DNA of 64,000 bases from Sporolactobacillus shoreicorticis (GCF_024125445.1 NZ_JAMXWM010000007.1:1-64000), one strand, 5' to 3'. Shown: positions 7,952 to 15,173, numbered from the stretch's first letter. Made by a program: numbers and translations. The notes: a model not told the origin generated them from the letters alone.

Positions 7952-8031
7952 AAAGGAAGCATTTTGGAAGCAGAAAGCTATTTGAAGAAGTATCAAAAAT
8001 CGCTCACTAAAATGAGATAAGACGTAAAATA

Positions 8032-8067
8032 AAAATGCCCATCCACCCTCACATGGACGGGCATTTT
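8032..8067 (+). terminator. Strong hairpin terminator of the 6684-7951 operon
   Basis: AAAATGCCC-AtCCA / TGGAc-GGGCATTTT stem with an eight-base loop. A relative with the same TCCRTCC...GGACGGG core and the same downstream TATGTTAAG lies at 10724-10760. The rest of 7952-8288 shows no gene. Confidence 0.85.
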
Positions 8068-8253
8068 CTATGTTAAGAGCACCACACCGATCCCCTCAAG
8101 AGCATTATCTATAACCCCACGAGATCGTGCAAATTGCACTTTTGGCGAAAATAACGGTTACAATGGGATAAATAACTTTCTTTGCGGTGATTTAAACGTT
8201 TCTTGGCTTGTTTTTGCTAATTTTGTAATTCAGATTTTCTGAAATCTTTTCAA

Positions 8254-8280
8254 TAAAAATCCCACGCAATTAAGCGTAGG
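8254..8280 (-). terminator. Minus-strand terminator of the 8288-8832 operon
   Basis: On the minus strand: CCTACGC-TTAATT-GCGTGGG followed by ATTTTT, seven bases past the stop of the membrane protein gene. Confidence 0.85.
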
Positions 8281-8287
8281 AATAGGA

Positions 8288-8659
8288 TTATTTAATGTAT
8301 AGCGTACGTTCAATCTCTTTCTTTCCATAGTACGTAACCATCACATTGATTTGCCTTACTGGATAGTTCTCATCGATCACAGCGGCATGTAGCTTGTTAA
8401 TTTTCCTCAACCCATCACGATGGGCATTAGTTTGTGACCAACCTGATCCGTCCCATCCTTCGGCTTCTGCGCGAATAGTCATAACGCCGTCCTTAATATG
8501 GTAAACGTCAACATGATCATCAAAGATGCGGATGACAGTGTGATGAAGTCCAACAGGATTGCCTAGCGTGCGATAAGCAAAAACAAAGCATGATAAAAGG
8601 GTAATCAAAATCAAAGAGATTTCCAGAATTGTTTTTGTCTTTTTCGGCATCGCGATCAC
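8288..8659 (-). CDS. Small membrane-anchored protein of unknown function
   Basis: 123 residues from a GTG that overlaps the upstream TGA (GTGA); an ATG three codons later is an alternative. One membrane segment lies at about 12-30, followed by an extracytoplasmic domain with a VYHIKDGVMTIRAEAEGWDG strand pair and a C-terminal INVMVTYYGKKE strand. I recognise no family. It is coupled to the 58-residue protein upstream and ends at a clear terminator, so the pair forms a small leftward operon between prophage remnants. Confidence 0.6.
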   Translation of the reverse strand: MIAMPKKTKTILEISLILITLLSCFVFAYRTLGNPVGLHHTVIRIFDDHVDVYHIKDGVMTIRAEAEGWDGSGWSQTNAHRDGLRKINKLHAAVIDENYPVRQINVMVTYYGKKEIERTLYIK

Positions 8660-8832
8660 CGTTCAGCGAGCCATTTATTTTGCTTCTCAAGTCGTTCGAT
8701 CTCATTCTCAACTGCATAGTATACGGCACGATCATTAAAGCTGTAGCGATGTTCGTCTGCATATTTTCTGAGTTCGATTAGACTGCGATTGTTTTCTTCA
8801 ATTAATGCATCAGCTACATTCCATTGGTTCAT
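8656..8832 (-). CDS. 58-residue helical small protein (too short for usual gene calls)
   Basis: ATG behind AAAGGAGTG with good spacing. The product begins MNQWNVADALIEENNRSL and ends ENEIERLEKQNKWLAER, so it is acidic to neutral and strongly helical, with a likely coiled coil. Its TGA overlaps the GTG of the downstream membrane protein gene. It could be a small cytoplasmic partner. Function is unknown. Confidence 0.6.
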   Translation of the reverse strand: MNQWNVADALIEENNRSLIELRKYADEHRYSFNDRAVYYAVENEIERLEKQNKWLAER

Positions 8833-8846
8833 TTATCTGACACTCC

Positions 8847-8865
8847 TTTGCCCATAATTTGCCCA
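8847..8865. repeat. TTGCCC-AATTTGCCC direct motif, copy 1
   Basis: TTTGCCCATAATTTGCCCA. The same doubled TTTGCCC motif lies at 9041-9060 just beyond the integrase remnant. Such repeats near integrase genes can be arm-type recombinase sites; that reading is inference. Confidence 0.4.
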
Positions 8866-9040
8866 TGTAGATTTGAAAAGCTATGATTTTACTTGAAAAC
8901 ACCATTTTGAAAAATGGCTCTACAAAGGGATTTTTTCAATCTATGAAATTATGGGGAAGGCTCTGACTATACGCCCTACGAAATGGAAAAAATGTTTAAA
9001 CGCGTGCAGTGACTGGGTTTCTGAGGGGTGTGTAAGTGAT

Positions 9041-9060
9041 TTGCCCCCAATTTGCCCCCA
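9041..9060. repeat. TTGCCC-AATTTGCCC direct motif, copy 2
   Basis: TTGCCCCCAATTTGCCCCCA, five bases past the end of the integrase remnant. It pairs with the motif at 8847-8865 and may mark the old attachment-site arm region. Confidence 0.4.
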
Positions 9061-9065
9061 CAATT

Positions 9066-9340
9066 TTAATACGTCAGATACGACTGTAGGTTATTGATCA
9101 ATTTTTCTTCCAAGTTCTTTGTGAAATGGACGTATACATTTGCTGTAAATTCGACGCTGCTGTGACCAAGCCGTTTACTCACTGACTTGATATCGGCACC
9201 ACTCTCAAGTAGCATAATTGCATGCGTATGTCTAAGCCCGTGTGGCGTGATGTGCTTGCCCAAATCTGTTTTGGCTAAGATCATATCAATAACTTTGTTC
9301 ACGCCATATTCACCCATCTCACGACCGTGTTTGACAGCCA
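9066..9340 (-). pseudogene. Phage tyrosine-recombinase integrase, C-terminal remnant
   Basis: About 90 residues of the catalytic C-terminus survive: ITPHGLRHTHAIMLLESGAD with the His-x-x-Arg box, then KRLGHSSVEFTANVYVHFTK with the second His and the nucleophile Tyr. A full phage integrase is about 370-390 residues, so three quarters are missing. The reading frame continues upstream only by chance into the reverse complement of a holin gene. The catalytic residues look intact, so the loss is by deletion and not by drift. Confidence 0.85.
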
Positions 9341-9341
9341 G

Positions 9342-9488
9342 GAGACCAAAGACGCGACCGCGCTGGCCATTGCAGACACACTTAAGAAGAAAGGCCTGAA
9401 AAATGTGACTGCTGATGAGGTGGCCAAGGTTATTGATGAATTGAAAGCAAAAGTAACCGAAGCTGTGAAGGAACAAGCACATAAATAA
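9342..9488 (+). pseudogene. Phage holin (LL-H type) C-terminal remnant
   Basis: The plus-strand frame reads TKDATALAIADTLKKKGLKN followed by VTADEVAKVIDELKAK and an AHK-stop ending. This matches the C-terminal helix pair of phage LL-H-type holins. No start, membrane segment or ribosome site is present, and the frame begins inside the integrase fragment. The junction, near 9325-9345, fuses the two ends of one prophage after loss of everything between. It is followed by the same structured element that follows the intact lysis cassette. Confidence 0.65.
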
Positions 9489-9503
9489 TATAAATGATTC
9501 ACT

Positions 9504-9604
9504 GCCCGGAAAAACGGGCGTACATAGGATATAATACAAATAATTGGGCTGACTAAACAGCTAGGGACGGGGGATCCCTGTTCGGCGGTTCCCCGTTTTC
9601 CTTT
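9504..9604 (+). ncRNA. Candidate structured phage RNA unit, copy 2
   Basis: GCCCG-GAAAAA-CGGGC hairpin, TATAAT box at 9530-9535, a short transcribed segment, then GGGGGATC / GGTTCCCC hairpin and a T-rich tail. It is about 18 bases shorter in the middle than copy 1 but keeps the order, spacing of the ends and the CATAAAAAtCCCA sequence beyond. It follows the holin remnant as copy 1 follows the intact holin. Confidence 0.5.
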
Positions 9605-9607
9605 ACA

Positions 9608-9632
9608 TAAAAATCCCAAGCACTCGCATGGG
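9608..9632 (-). terminator. Minus-strand hairpin terminator, relative of 5691-5717
   Basis: On the minus strand: CCCATGC-GAGT-GCTTGGG followed by ATTTTTATG. No minus-strand gene now lies immediately upstream, so it is probably a relic of the block shared with 5691-5717. Confidence 0.55.
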
Positions 9633-9710
9633 AATGGGGAAAGATTAGTTATCTTGCTATACCCTTCTATAAACTATTAAGCTCTCGTTTTATAATTTAT
9701 CCATGTAATG

Positions 9711-9809
9711 ATTTACCACATTTTCATGCGTGATCGTGTGTGGTACCGTATGACATAGATTACAAACCACGCATGAAAAAATGCGTGGTCACACAGAAGA
9801 TGTGCGGGT
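9711..9809. repeat. Shared intergenic palindromic repeat, copy B
   Basis: Matches copy A over ATTTACCA, GCGTGATCGTG, CCGTATGACATAGAT, ACAAACCACGCAT and GATGTGCGGGTT. It lies between the structured element and a secreted-protein gene, as copy A does. Confidence 0.75.
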
Positions 9810-9863
9810 TAGTGCGGTATAAGCTATGGTAATATTTTCATATAAACTATAAGGAGTGATTGT

Positions 9864-10398
9864 ATGAATTGCATAAGTTCGGTGAAATTTTAAAATTTAT
9901 TTTTGGGTTTTAACGTTGGCCATAACGCTTACCCCGCTTTCGTTATTCGCCAATAATGCTAGCGGGAAAACAAAAATAGATCCAATTAAAATTGAAGTAC
10001 CGGATTCTTTTGCCCTCTATTCGAATGCGGGCAACATTACTGATAATTTAAATGAAAATACGATAACTCCATTTCAAATGACGCCAGGTCCAGGCGGCGG
10101 TGGGATAAATTGGACGTACTGGGGGACGCTTAAGTATTCAAAAAAGTTTATCGCAGTTACAAAATCAGCGATAAGTGCTGCTATTATGGAATTTGTTCCT
10201 TGGGCACAGGCAAGGGCTGTTTACGATATTGCCGCAATTTTCTATGCTGCATATGCTCCTAATGAATATGTCACAGAAAAAATATATAGAAAATGGTTCA
10301 ATGGAGTACCGATAAAAGAAAAAACAATATATTATTTCTATACAAACAAGGCGAGAACGCATCTTGCAGGTAAAGTGAGCCGCATCTATAATAAATAG
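9864..10398 (+). pseudogene. Small secreted protein with frameshifted signal peptide
   Basis: A perfect AAGGAGTGATTGT site precedes ATG at 9864, but that frame stops after nine codons. Removing one T from the run at 9888-9891 joins it to the long frame and creates a textbook signal peptide (VKFKIYFWVLTLAITLTPLS, cut near LFA). The mature protein, about 140 residues, has a Gly-rich TPGPGGGGINWTYWGT segment, a helical Ala-rich middle and a basic aromatic tail. I do not recognise it; size and context recall secreted bacteriocin-like proteins. It may be inactivated, phase-variable, recoded, or a base-call error. TTG at 9916 is the only in-frame start for the intact part. Confidence 0.65.
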
Positions 10399-10413
10399 TG
10401 GGGTGAAGGGGCG

Positions 10414-10584
10414 TTGGCGAATAATAAGGTAATTGTTTTAATTAAAGTTATTCTTGTTATTGTTTTATTCACATGCATTTTTGTTAATCCTGATGGAGGA
10501 ACTGGTTATTATCTTCCCGCTTTAATAGGGTATGTGATTATCTCCTTCATATTAGATTATATGAAAAGTAAATTTTCAAAATGA
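10414..10584 (+). CDS. 56-residue two-segment membrane protein
   Basis: TTG start behind GGGGTGAAGGGG, 15 bases after the secreted-protein gene. The product has membrane segments at about 6-24 (VIVLIKVILVIVLFTCIF) and 31-47, joined by a PDGGTG turn, with a basic C-terminus. Size, topology and adjacency are typical of immunity or accessory proteins next to secreted peptides, but the function is inference. Confidence 0.55.
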   Translation: MANNKVIVLIKVILVIVLFTCIFVNPDGGTGYYLPALIGYVIISFILDYMKSKFSK

Positions 10585-10760
10585 TATTAAGAAGTCCTTT
10601 GAAATTTATTATAATTATTTATAAATATGATTAACACGTCCGTAAGCTTTATTGCTATAATTCGTCAGAAACGTATAGTTAGAAAAGCAGCTATATTTAG
10701 CACACCAACTATTCGGAGCGCATAAAAATATCCGTCCGCTTCCAATGGACGGGTATTTTT
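10585..10760 (+). terminator. Intergenic region ending in a terminator
   Basis: The hairpin at 10724-10760 (AAAAATATCCGTCC / GGACGGGTATTTTT) can terminate in both directions and is related to that at 8032-8067. A GCTATAAT box at about 10652 suggests a short transcript could end here. No gene is visible between 10585 and 10723. Confidence 0.65.
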
Positions 10761-10791
10761 ATGTTAAGTCTATCAGGTTTATAGAATATGA

Positions 10792-10797
10792 TATAAT
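10792..10797 (+). promoter_or_regulatory. Toxin mRNA promoter -10 box
   Basis: TATAAT in a TATGATATAAT context, about 70 bases upstream of the toxin start. A clear -35 box is not visible. Confidence 0.5.
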
Positions 10798-10817
10798 CAG
10801 TTCAGGCAATAGATGAA

Positions 10818-11025
10818 GCATATGAGCGGATACGGTGACGCCCTCTGAAAGGGGGTGGAGCCTATGACAGTATACCAATCGTTAACATTAATGATTAGTT
10901 TTGCAGTGCTAATGCTGATGCTGTCAAATAAAAAGAAATAATCCGTCTCGTATGCCATTCACGGTGGCTAAGACGGATTACCTTCAATTTGTGTAATTTG
11001 TTCAAGCATCGTTCCGCTCATATGC
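10818..11025 (+). promoter_or_regulatory. Long-range 5'-3' pairing arms in toxin mRNA
   Basis: GCATATGAGCGGA at 10818-10830 and its exact reverse complement at 11013-11025 bracket the toxin gene. Folding of 5' and 3' ends onto each other is a known way in which type I toxin mRNAs stay silent until processed; its use here is inference. Confidence 0.6.
10864..10941 (+). CDS. Type I holin-like toxin peptide (Hol_Tox family)
   Basis: A 25-residue peptide behind GAAAGGGGGTGGA: it opens MTVYQSLTLMISFAVLMLML and ends SNKKK. The short polar start, single membrane segment and Lys-rich end are the signature of the putative holin-like toxin family, in which overproduction damages the membrane. It is preceded by a TATAAT box, has a long structured 5' leader, and faces a convergent antisense promoter. 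It is far too short for ordinary gene finding. Confidence is high that this is a type I toxin; the exact subfamily is less sure. Confidence 0.82.
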   Translation: MTVYQSLTLMISFAVLMLMLSNKKK

Positions 11026-11076
11026 GGATATTGCATCCCGTCAGTGTGGAAGCACTGGCGGATTTATTTTCTTCCT
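10935..11076 (-). ncRNA. Antisense RNA of the type I toxin
   Basis: A minus-strand promoter, TTGTAT at 11107-11112 and TATAAT at 11083-11088 with an 18-base spacer and TGTG extension, points into the toxin 3' region. The RNA would run through the 10-bp hairpin at 10939-10980 (TAATCCGTCT arms) and stop in the T-rich ATTTCTTTTTATTTG beyond it. It would be about 140 nt and base-pair with the toxin mRNA 3' half. Confidence 0.72.
11038..11073 (+). terminator. Toxin mRNA terminator
   Basis: CCGTCAGTG-TGGAAG-CACTGGCGG followed by ATTTATTTTCTT. It ends the toxin transcript right where the antisense RNA should begin, so the two RNAs overlap over about 140 nt. Confidence 0.8.
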
Positions 11077-11289
11077 ATGTTCATTATACACAAAATTTGC
11101 GGATTGATACAAAAGTTTTAAAATAAAAACTCAGCACTGACCAATGTTTTTGTTTATTTGTAGGAAAGCATGAGTGAGTTTCCTCCTTCAATTGTCCGCG
11201 GCGCATGGACGACAACCCAATATATGGCATCTGAGAGTAAATTGTTATGATGTTATGATGATTTGCTTCATATTTTCGCATACATAGTT

Positions 11290-11531
11290 ATGTTTACAGA
11301 TCAAGTTTCTATCTCAAAAGGACTAGAAACGATAAATTTAGGAGAAAAGTCGATTTGGATTCCATGAGAGTAATGGGTAGTAAAATCATAATGCTATTGC
11401 ATGATAAACCCTTTGTCGTCTATCAGATCTTTATATTAGCAGGTCTGGAGGAGAGCAAGGAAGATAGTTTCACACATGCAATTTTATTCTCTATATTTTC
11501 TGACTTTCAGAAAGAAAAAAATTGTTTTTAG
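11290..11531 (+). pseudogene. Decayed or split small reading frame
   Basis: A 25-codon frame (opening MFTDQVSISKGL) stops at a TGA that overlaps ATG of a 55-codon frame (opening MRVMGSKIIMLLHDKPF). Joined, they look like one protein of about 80 residues, but no ribosome site precedes the first ATG. A hairpin with AAAAATTGTT/AACAATTTTTT arms follows at 11516-11541. The origin is unknown; I read it as a relic. Confidence 0.3.
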
Positions 11532-11734
11532 AACAATTTTTTGAAAGAGTAGAATTAGACTCATAAAATGAGGCTGTTAACTTTAGAAACTTTGAAGAAC
11601 AGTGTTATTCAAAGTTTAAAATCGTTATATACACCAAAACGCTTGTCTAAAGCATTTCAGTTTTTTTATGGATGGTTTTTTATGAAAAAAACAATTAATG
11701 ACTAGAGCGCGATGTATCCTCATTGGATCTTTTC

Positions 11735-11995
11735 ATGAATCAGGTGAAAAACGCCTATTGGATCATCGAAAAGGAATTTCAAAACTTAGATAAAAATGAT
11801 ATTAGTACGAGTATCCCAATATCTTTTTCTATGACAAAAGAATGGGATGACTTTATTCATTTTATTTTTGATCCGTATTTTGCAAAGGTGCAAGTTGTTG
11901 AAAGTTACCATCCAGATGGATTGATCACGCATCTTATTGATTTATCTATGCCCCTAGGGGAAAAGAAACAAGTACAAATTAAGGATTTATTTTAA
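11735..11995 (+). CDS. Hypothetical protein, possibly a fragment
   Basis: 86 residues from ATG (MNQVKNAYWIIEKEFQNLDK onward), acidic, with mixed helix and strand and a VESYHPDGLITHLIDL stretch; no membrane segment. No good ribosome site is visible, and the frame is open only a few codons upstream. It may be the remnant of a larger accessory gene. A 30-codon frame follows at 11997. Confidence 0.35.
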   Translation: MNQVKNAYWIIEKEFQNLDKNDISTSIPISFSMTKEWDDFIHFIFDPYFAKVQVVESYHPDGLITHLIDLSMPLGEKKQVQIKDLF

Positions 11996-11996
11996 G

Positions 11997-12089
11997 GTGA
12001 TTTCCAAAAGCTTGTCTTGGAAGTTAATAACAGATGTCATTACAGCTATCTCTTCAATAGGATATGGCTTTTTGGTGTTTTTAACTTAA
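11997..12089 (+). CDS. Possible 30-residue membrane peptide
   Basis: GTG behind TTAAGG gives a 30-residue peptide with a single hydrophobic stretch (ITAISSIGYGFLVFLT) at its end. It starts one base after the previous stop. It could equally be the tail of a decayed gene. Confidence 0.22.
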   Translation: MISKSLSWKLITDVITAISSIGYGFLVFLT

Positions 12090-12253
12090 AGCATACTTTA
12101 TTTTCAGAGGTTATGCACAATAAATCGCTTAGCGAGGTTCAACTGTTTTCTATTCATTCATTCGCCTATAAAAGGCTAATGCAGTATGATTGTATTAAAA
12201 AAGATGGGTTGCGTAACAAATAAGCAAGTTATAGGAATTGAGGAGATCATTTA

Positions 12254-12550
12254 ATGGAGAAACTGAAACATCCGAATCTGGTTGCATTTATACTTATGTT
12301 TATTGGCGCTTCGTTCAGCAGTGAATTCCAACAGATGGCTTACTGGTCACTGGGTATATTCTGGTATTGGGTTGGCGCAGGAATTGCTTATATAGCAACA
12401 TTTGCGGCTCTTATTTTAATGGTATTTTTAAACAAATCAAAGAAAGAAGGCAACTTGGTTCTTTCAACTAAGCTGATCGGTATTATTATTTGCACACTGA
12501 TTCTCTTGTGGACGACCTTTGTGATTATCGCCGGACAGTCAGGGATGTAG
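12254..12550 (+). CDS. Small integral membrane protein
   Basis: 98 residues from ATG behind TTGAGGAGAT. Three hydrophobic segments at about 9-27, 32-60 and 73-93 are separated by a short basic loop (NKSKKEGN). No catalytic motif is seen and I cannot name a family. It stands alone between accessory debris and core genes. The good ribosome site and even codon use argue it is real. Confidence 0.6.
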   Translation: MEKLKHPNLVAFILMFIGASFSSEFQQMAYWSLGIFWYWVGAGIAYIATFAALILMVFLNKSKKEGNLVLSTKLIGIIICTLILLWTTFVIIAGQSGM

Positions 12551-13008
12551 GACTGGAATAGTAGAAAAAGGAGTTGGTCTGCAGACAAGCGAAAGACTAC
12601 CGATCATTTTGATCGCCTTTTTATCGGGAAATCGGGCTGCATGTCCATTATTGTGATTCTAGCAGTGCTTTTTCTAATTTACGCAATTTTTATTGCAAAG
12701 TAATAAAATAGTAATAAAAAACATTCTATTTTAACGTTTCTTAAGGATATTAAGAGAGCGTAGACTTGTAAAGGCAATGGCCTCCGCCTTTTTTATTTGA
12801 GCGCATTGGTTCGTTTTTTTTGTTCAGAATTCGTTCAGTTTTCTGTGCTACTTTGTACGTGCCGTACATTGTTATTTTTGGGGCCTGAGAGGGCCTCTTT
12901 TTTTTGCGTTTTTTCTTAGCTCTGTCTTGAGACGGATGACAAAATCTGATGAACACGTTATGATTTTGATAGACTTACTGATTTTTCATGAGACAGGAGA
13001 GAAATCCG
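12551..13008 (+). other. Non-coding stretch with several hairpins
   Basis: A 20-codon hydrophobic frame starts at 12641 (MSIIVILAVLFLIY core) without a ribosome site, so I do not call it. Hairpins: AAGGC...GCCTT with T-run at about 12771-12796; TGTACG-TGC-CGTACA at about 12855; GGCC-TGAGAG-GGCC with nine T at 12880-12908, the last a likely terminator. Nothing else is visible. Confidence 0.45.
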
Positions 13009-13632
13009 GTGACAAGGAAAATAAAAATCGGACTTATGGCTGTTTTACTGGCCTTATTGCTTGTCGCACTCAGCGGCTGCCAAGTATTAGATTTTTTTAC
13101 CACTCAGGTTGAAGGAAGCCTAAGAGGACTTAATGTGACCATGCAGACTTATGATGCAGACGGACAGCCGATTGATACGATAAAAGGAATTTCAGGATCA
13201 ATTACACGGGACGATAAGTTCGACCGCACAAATGATAAGGGCGAGACGACCAAAGAATCATCAGTTTTGAATATTACCATTGGCGGGAAGCAAGTGGTTC
13301 ATGTGGGCAGTACATTGATCATGTATGAAAAAGGTTTGCAGGATGTTATGAATAAATTACCGCAAAAAGTGCTGGTTGAAAACCAAGAGCGCAGCATGCC
13401 ATTTGTTAATCGGATCGTTAATAATTATCACAATTATTTTGACGGACGTTCGAAAGTCATTTTAATCCGTTCGCAGCTTGGAAAACCAATCGCTACTTTT
13501 ACGGGTGACCGTGTTTCTTATTTTGCAACGGAAGTGCCGAACTCGACCGGATTGATTATTGATGGGAAATATCTGTTTATTTATCGATGTGATTTCACTA
13601 TGTATGATACATCACTTCTGAAAAACGAATGA
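13009..13632 (+). CDS. Lipoprotein, DUF5052-like
   Basis: The GTG chosen follows AGGAGAGAAATCC; an upstream ATG at 12988 is less likely. The 207-residue precursor has a lipoprotein signal with lipobox ALSGC near residue 25, so it is anchored on the outer face of the membrane. The mature part matches the pattern of the DUF5052 family found across Bacillales: VEGSLRGLNVTMQTYD, SITRDDKFDRTNDKGE and a C-terminal LIIDGKYLFIYRCDFTMYD. The function is not known. It is monocistronic. Confidence 0.75.
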   Translation: MTRKIKIGLMAVLLALLLVALSGCQVLDFFTTQVEGSLRGLNVTMQTYDADGQPIDTIKGISGSITRDDKFDRTNDKGETTKESSVLNITIGGKQVVHVGSTLIMYEKGLQDVMNKLPQKVLVENQERSMPFVNRIVNNYHNYFDGRSKVILIRSQLGKPIATFTGDRVSYFATEVPNSTGLIIDGKYLFIYRCDFTMYDTSLLKNE

Positions 13633-14018
13633 ATGGGTTTGAAATGGGTAATAACTTGATCTGACAGCGTCGTTCGAGTGTGTTCACTATAAAAGATTTA
13701 CTCGTTCAAGGAACACAGCTCCTTATAGCGATAATGAATGAAGAGGCTGCATTCATGATGAGAGGCGCTATCGTCGAGTTATCGATCAAGCAATCGGCAT
13801 CGGCGTGATCAGTCAGGTTATGGCATATTTAAGTGCAAATGGACTCATATGTTAAGGCATCTCATGATATGAGCTGCTCTGGCTGCAATCTTCCGCAGAA
13901 CCATGCATGACACGAGTTGCTTCATAGCCATCTGCGTTAGATAGGTTATTCATGTGGTGGCACAGTAATTTGTGTTATACTGTATCCACCTTTTTATTAT
14001 GGGAGTTCATGCGTACAG
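13633..14018 (+). other. Intergenic region upstream of miaA with a relic frame
   Basis: One frame at about 13752-13853 reads RRYRRVIDQAIGIGVISQVM but has no start, so it may be a gene remnant. A TTATACT box near 13977 could serve as miaA promoter. Nothing else is clear. Confidence 0.3.
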
Positions 14019-14963
14019 ATGAAGCAAACAACAATTGTCATTGTCGGGCCGACTGCAGTCGGAAAAACACAGCTCAGTATTATGCTTGCCAAACGGTTTC
14101 ACAGCGAAATTGTGAATGGAGATGCGTTTCAGGTTTATCGCGGTATGGACATTTGTACTGCAAAAATAACTGAAGCGGAAGCAGAGGGAGTAACCCATCA
14201 TCTGATTGATATTCGCGAGCCAAGCGAACCTTATACAGTGGCGGATTACCAGCGTGATGCACGGCAAACACTCGAAACTTTATCTTCTGAAGGGAAAATA
14301 CCGATTTTAGTCGGCGGTACCGGTTTTTATATAAAAGCTGCATTGTACGATTATCGCTTTGCTTCCAGTGGTGCAAATCCGAAATATCGGCGTAAATTAA
14401 TGCGTATTGCACAAGAAGAAGGTGGAGACGCACTGTTTGCACGTTTAAAGCATGTTGATCCGATTGCAGCAGAGCGGATTCATCCTAATAATGTAGTTCG
14501 GGTCATTCGCGCCCTGGAGGTTTATCATGAAACCGGTACGCCTTTTAGCGATCGAGTGCGAAATGAAACTGTTCGCCAGCTTTATCCGTATCTATGTATT
14601 GGTTTAACGATGGAGCGTGAATTGCTGTATACGCGTATCAATGCGCGTGTTGATCAAATGATGGACGGAGGCCTTCTTGAGGAGGCACGTTCGATCTATA
14701 ATCAGGGACTTAGAAATGCACAGGCGATGCAGGCAATTGGCTACAAGGAGTTTATTCCGTTTTTTGATGGAACATGTCCACTGGAAGAAGCAGTAAGTCA
14801 ATTAAAGAAAAATTCGCGTCATTATGCGAAACGGCAATTAACGTGGTTTCGAAGACAAATGTCGATCCAATGGTTCGATATGACTGATGTGTTGGATGAC
14901 TTTTCAACAAAAGCTGAAGAAATTTACTGCTTTATTAAGAAACATCAATCAAAAAGTAAGTAA
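14019..14963 (+). CDS. miaA: tRNA dimethylallyltransferase MiaA
   Basis: 314 residues, normal length. It transfers a dimethylallyl group to A37 of tRNAs that read codons starting with U (i6A37), improving decoding. The N-terminal P-loop is GPTAVGKT at residues 10-17, followed by the catalytic VNGDAFQVYRGMDI region, HHLIDI, the conserved LVGGTGFYIKA, and a C-terminal QAIGYKEF. It lies upstream of hfq as in B. subtilis, with a 210-base gap holding a separate hfq promoter. Confidence 0.97.
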   Translation: MKQTTIVIVGPTAVGKTQLSIMLAKRFHSEIVNGDAFQVYRGMDICTAKITEAEAEGVTHHLIDIREPSEPYTVADYQRDARQTLETLSSEGKIPILVGGTGFYIKAALYDYRFASSGANPKYRRKLMRIAQEEGGDALFARLKHVDPIAAERIHPNNVVRVIRALEVYHETGTPFSDRVRNETVRQLYPYLCIGLTMERELLYTRINARVDQMMDGGLLEEARSIYNQGLRNAQAMQAIGYKEFIPFFDGTCPLEEAVSQLKKNSRHYAKRQLTWFRRQMSIQWFDMTDVLDDFSTKAEEIYCFIKKHQSKSK

Positions 14964-15008
14964 TCGTAACCTTCTATCACATTTATTGTCTTGTTTTAGA
15001 AACGATCT

Positions 15009-15037
15009 TTGCAAATGATGGAAATATAAAATATAAT
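15009..15037 (+). promoter_or_regulatory. hfq promoter
   Basis: TTGCAA (15009-15014), 17-base spacer, TATAAT (15032-15037). It gives a leader of about 130 bases before hfq. Confidence 0.75.
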
Positions 15038-15173
15038 CTTAATTGTAGATCTTTCTGACTGGACATTTAATTCCTTCTCAGAGAAAAAAGATCAGGTAAA
15101 AGAGGTTTTCTTGCAGGAAATTTTCATATTAAATCGAACTAGTTTTATTTAGAGAGAAAAGAGGAGGAATAAA

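Noticed and set aside
9066-9539. A single 157-residue minus-strand protein
   Set aside because: Only the C-terminal half is integrase. The N-terminal half is the reverse complement of a holin tail and a structured element.
12017-12223. 68-residue plus-strand frame
   Set aside because: No ribosome site, TTG start, unlikely composition, and a better (still weak) frame overlaps its start.
12641-12703. 20-codon hydrophobic frame (MSIIVILAVLFLIY core) as a membrane microprotein
   Set aside because: No ribosome site before the ATG and no partner RNA or terminator arrangement like that of the toxin at 10864.
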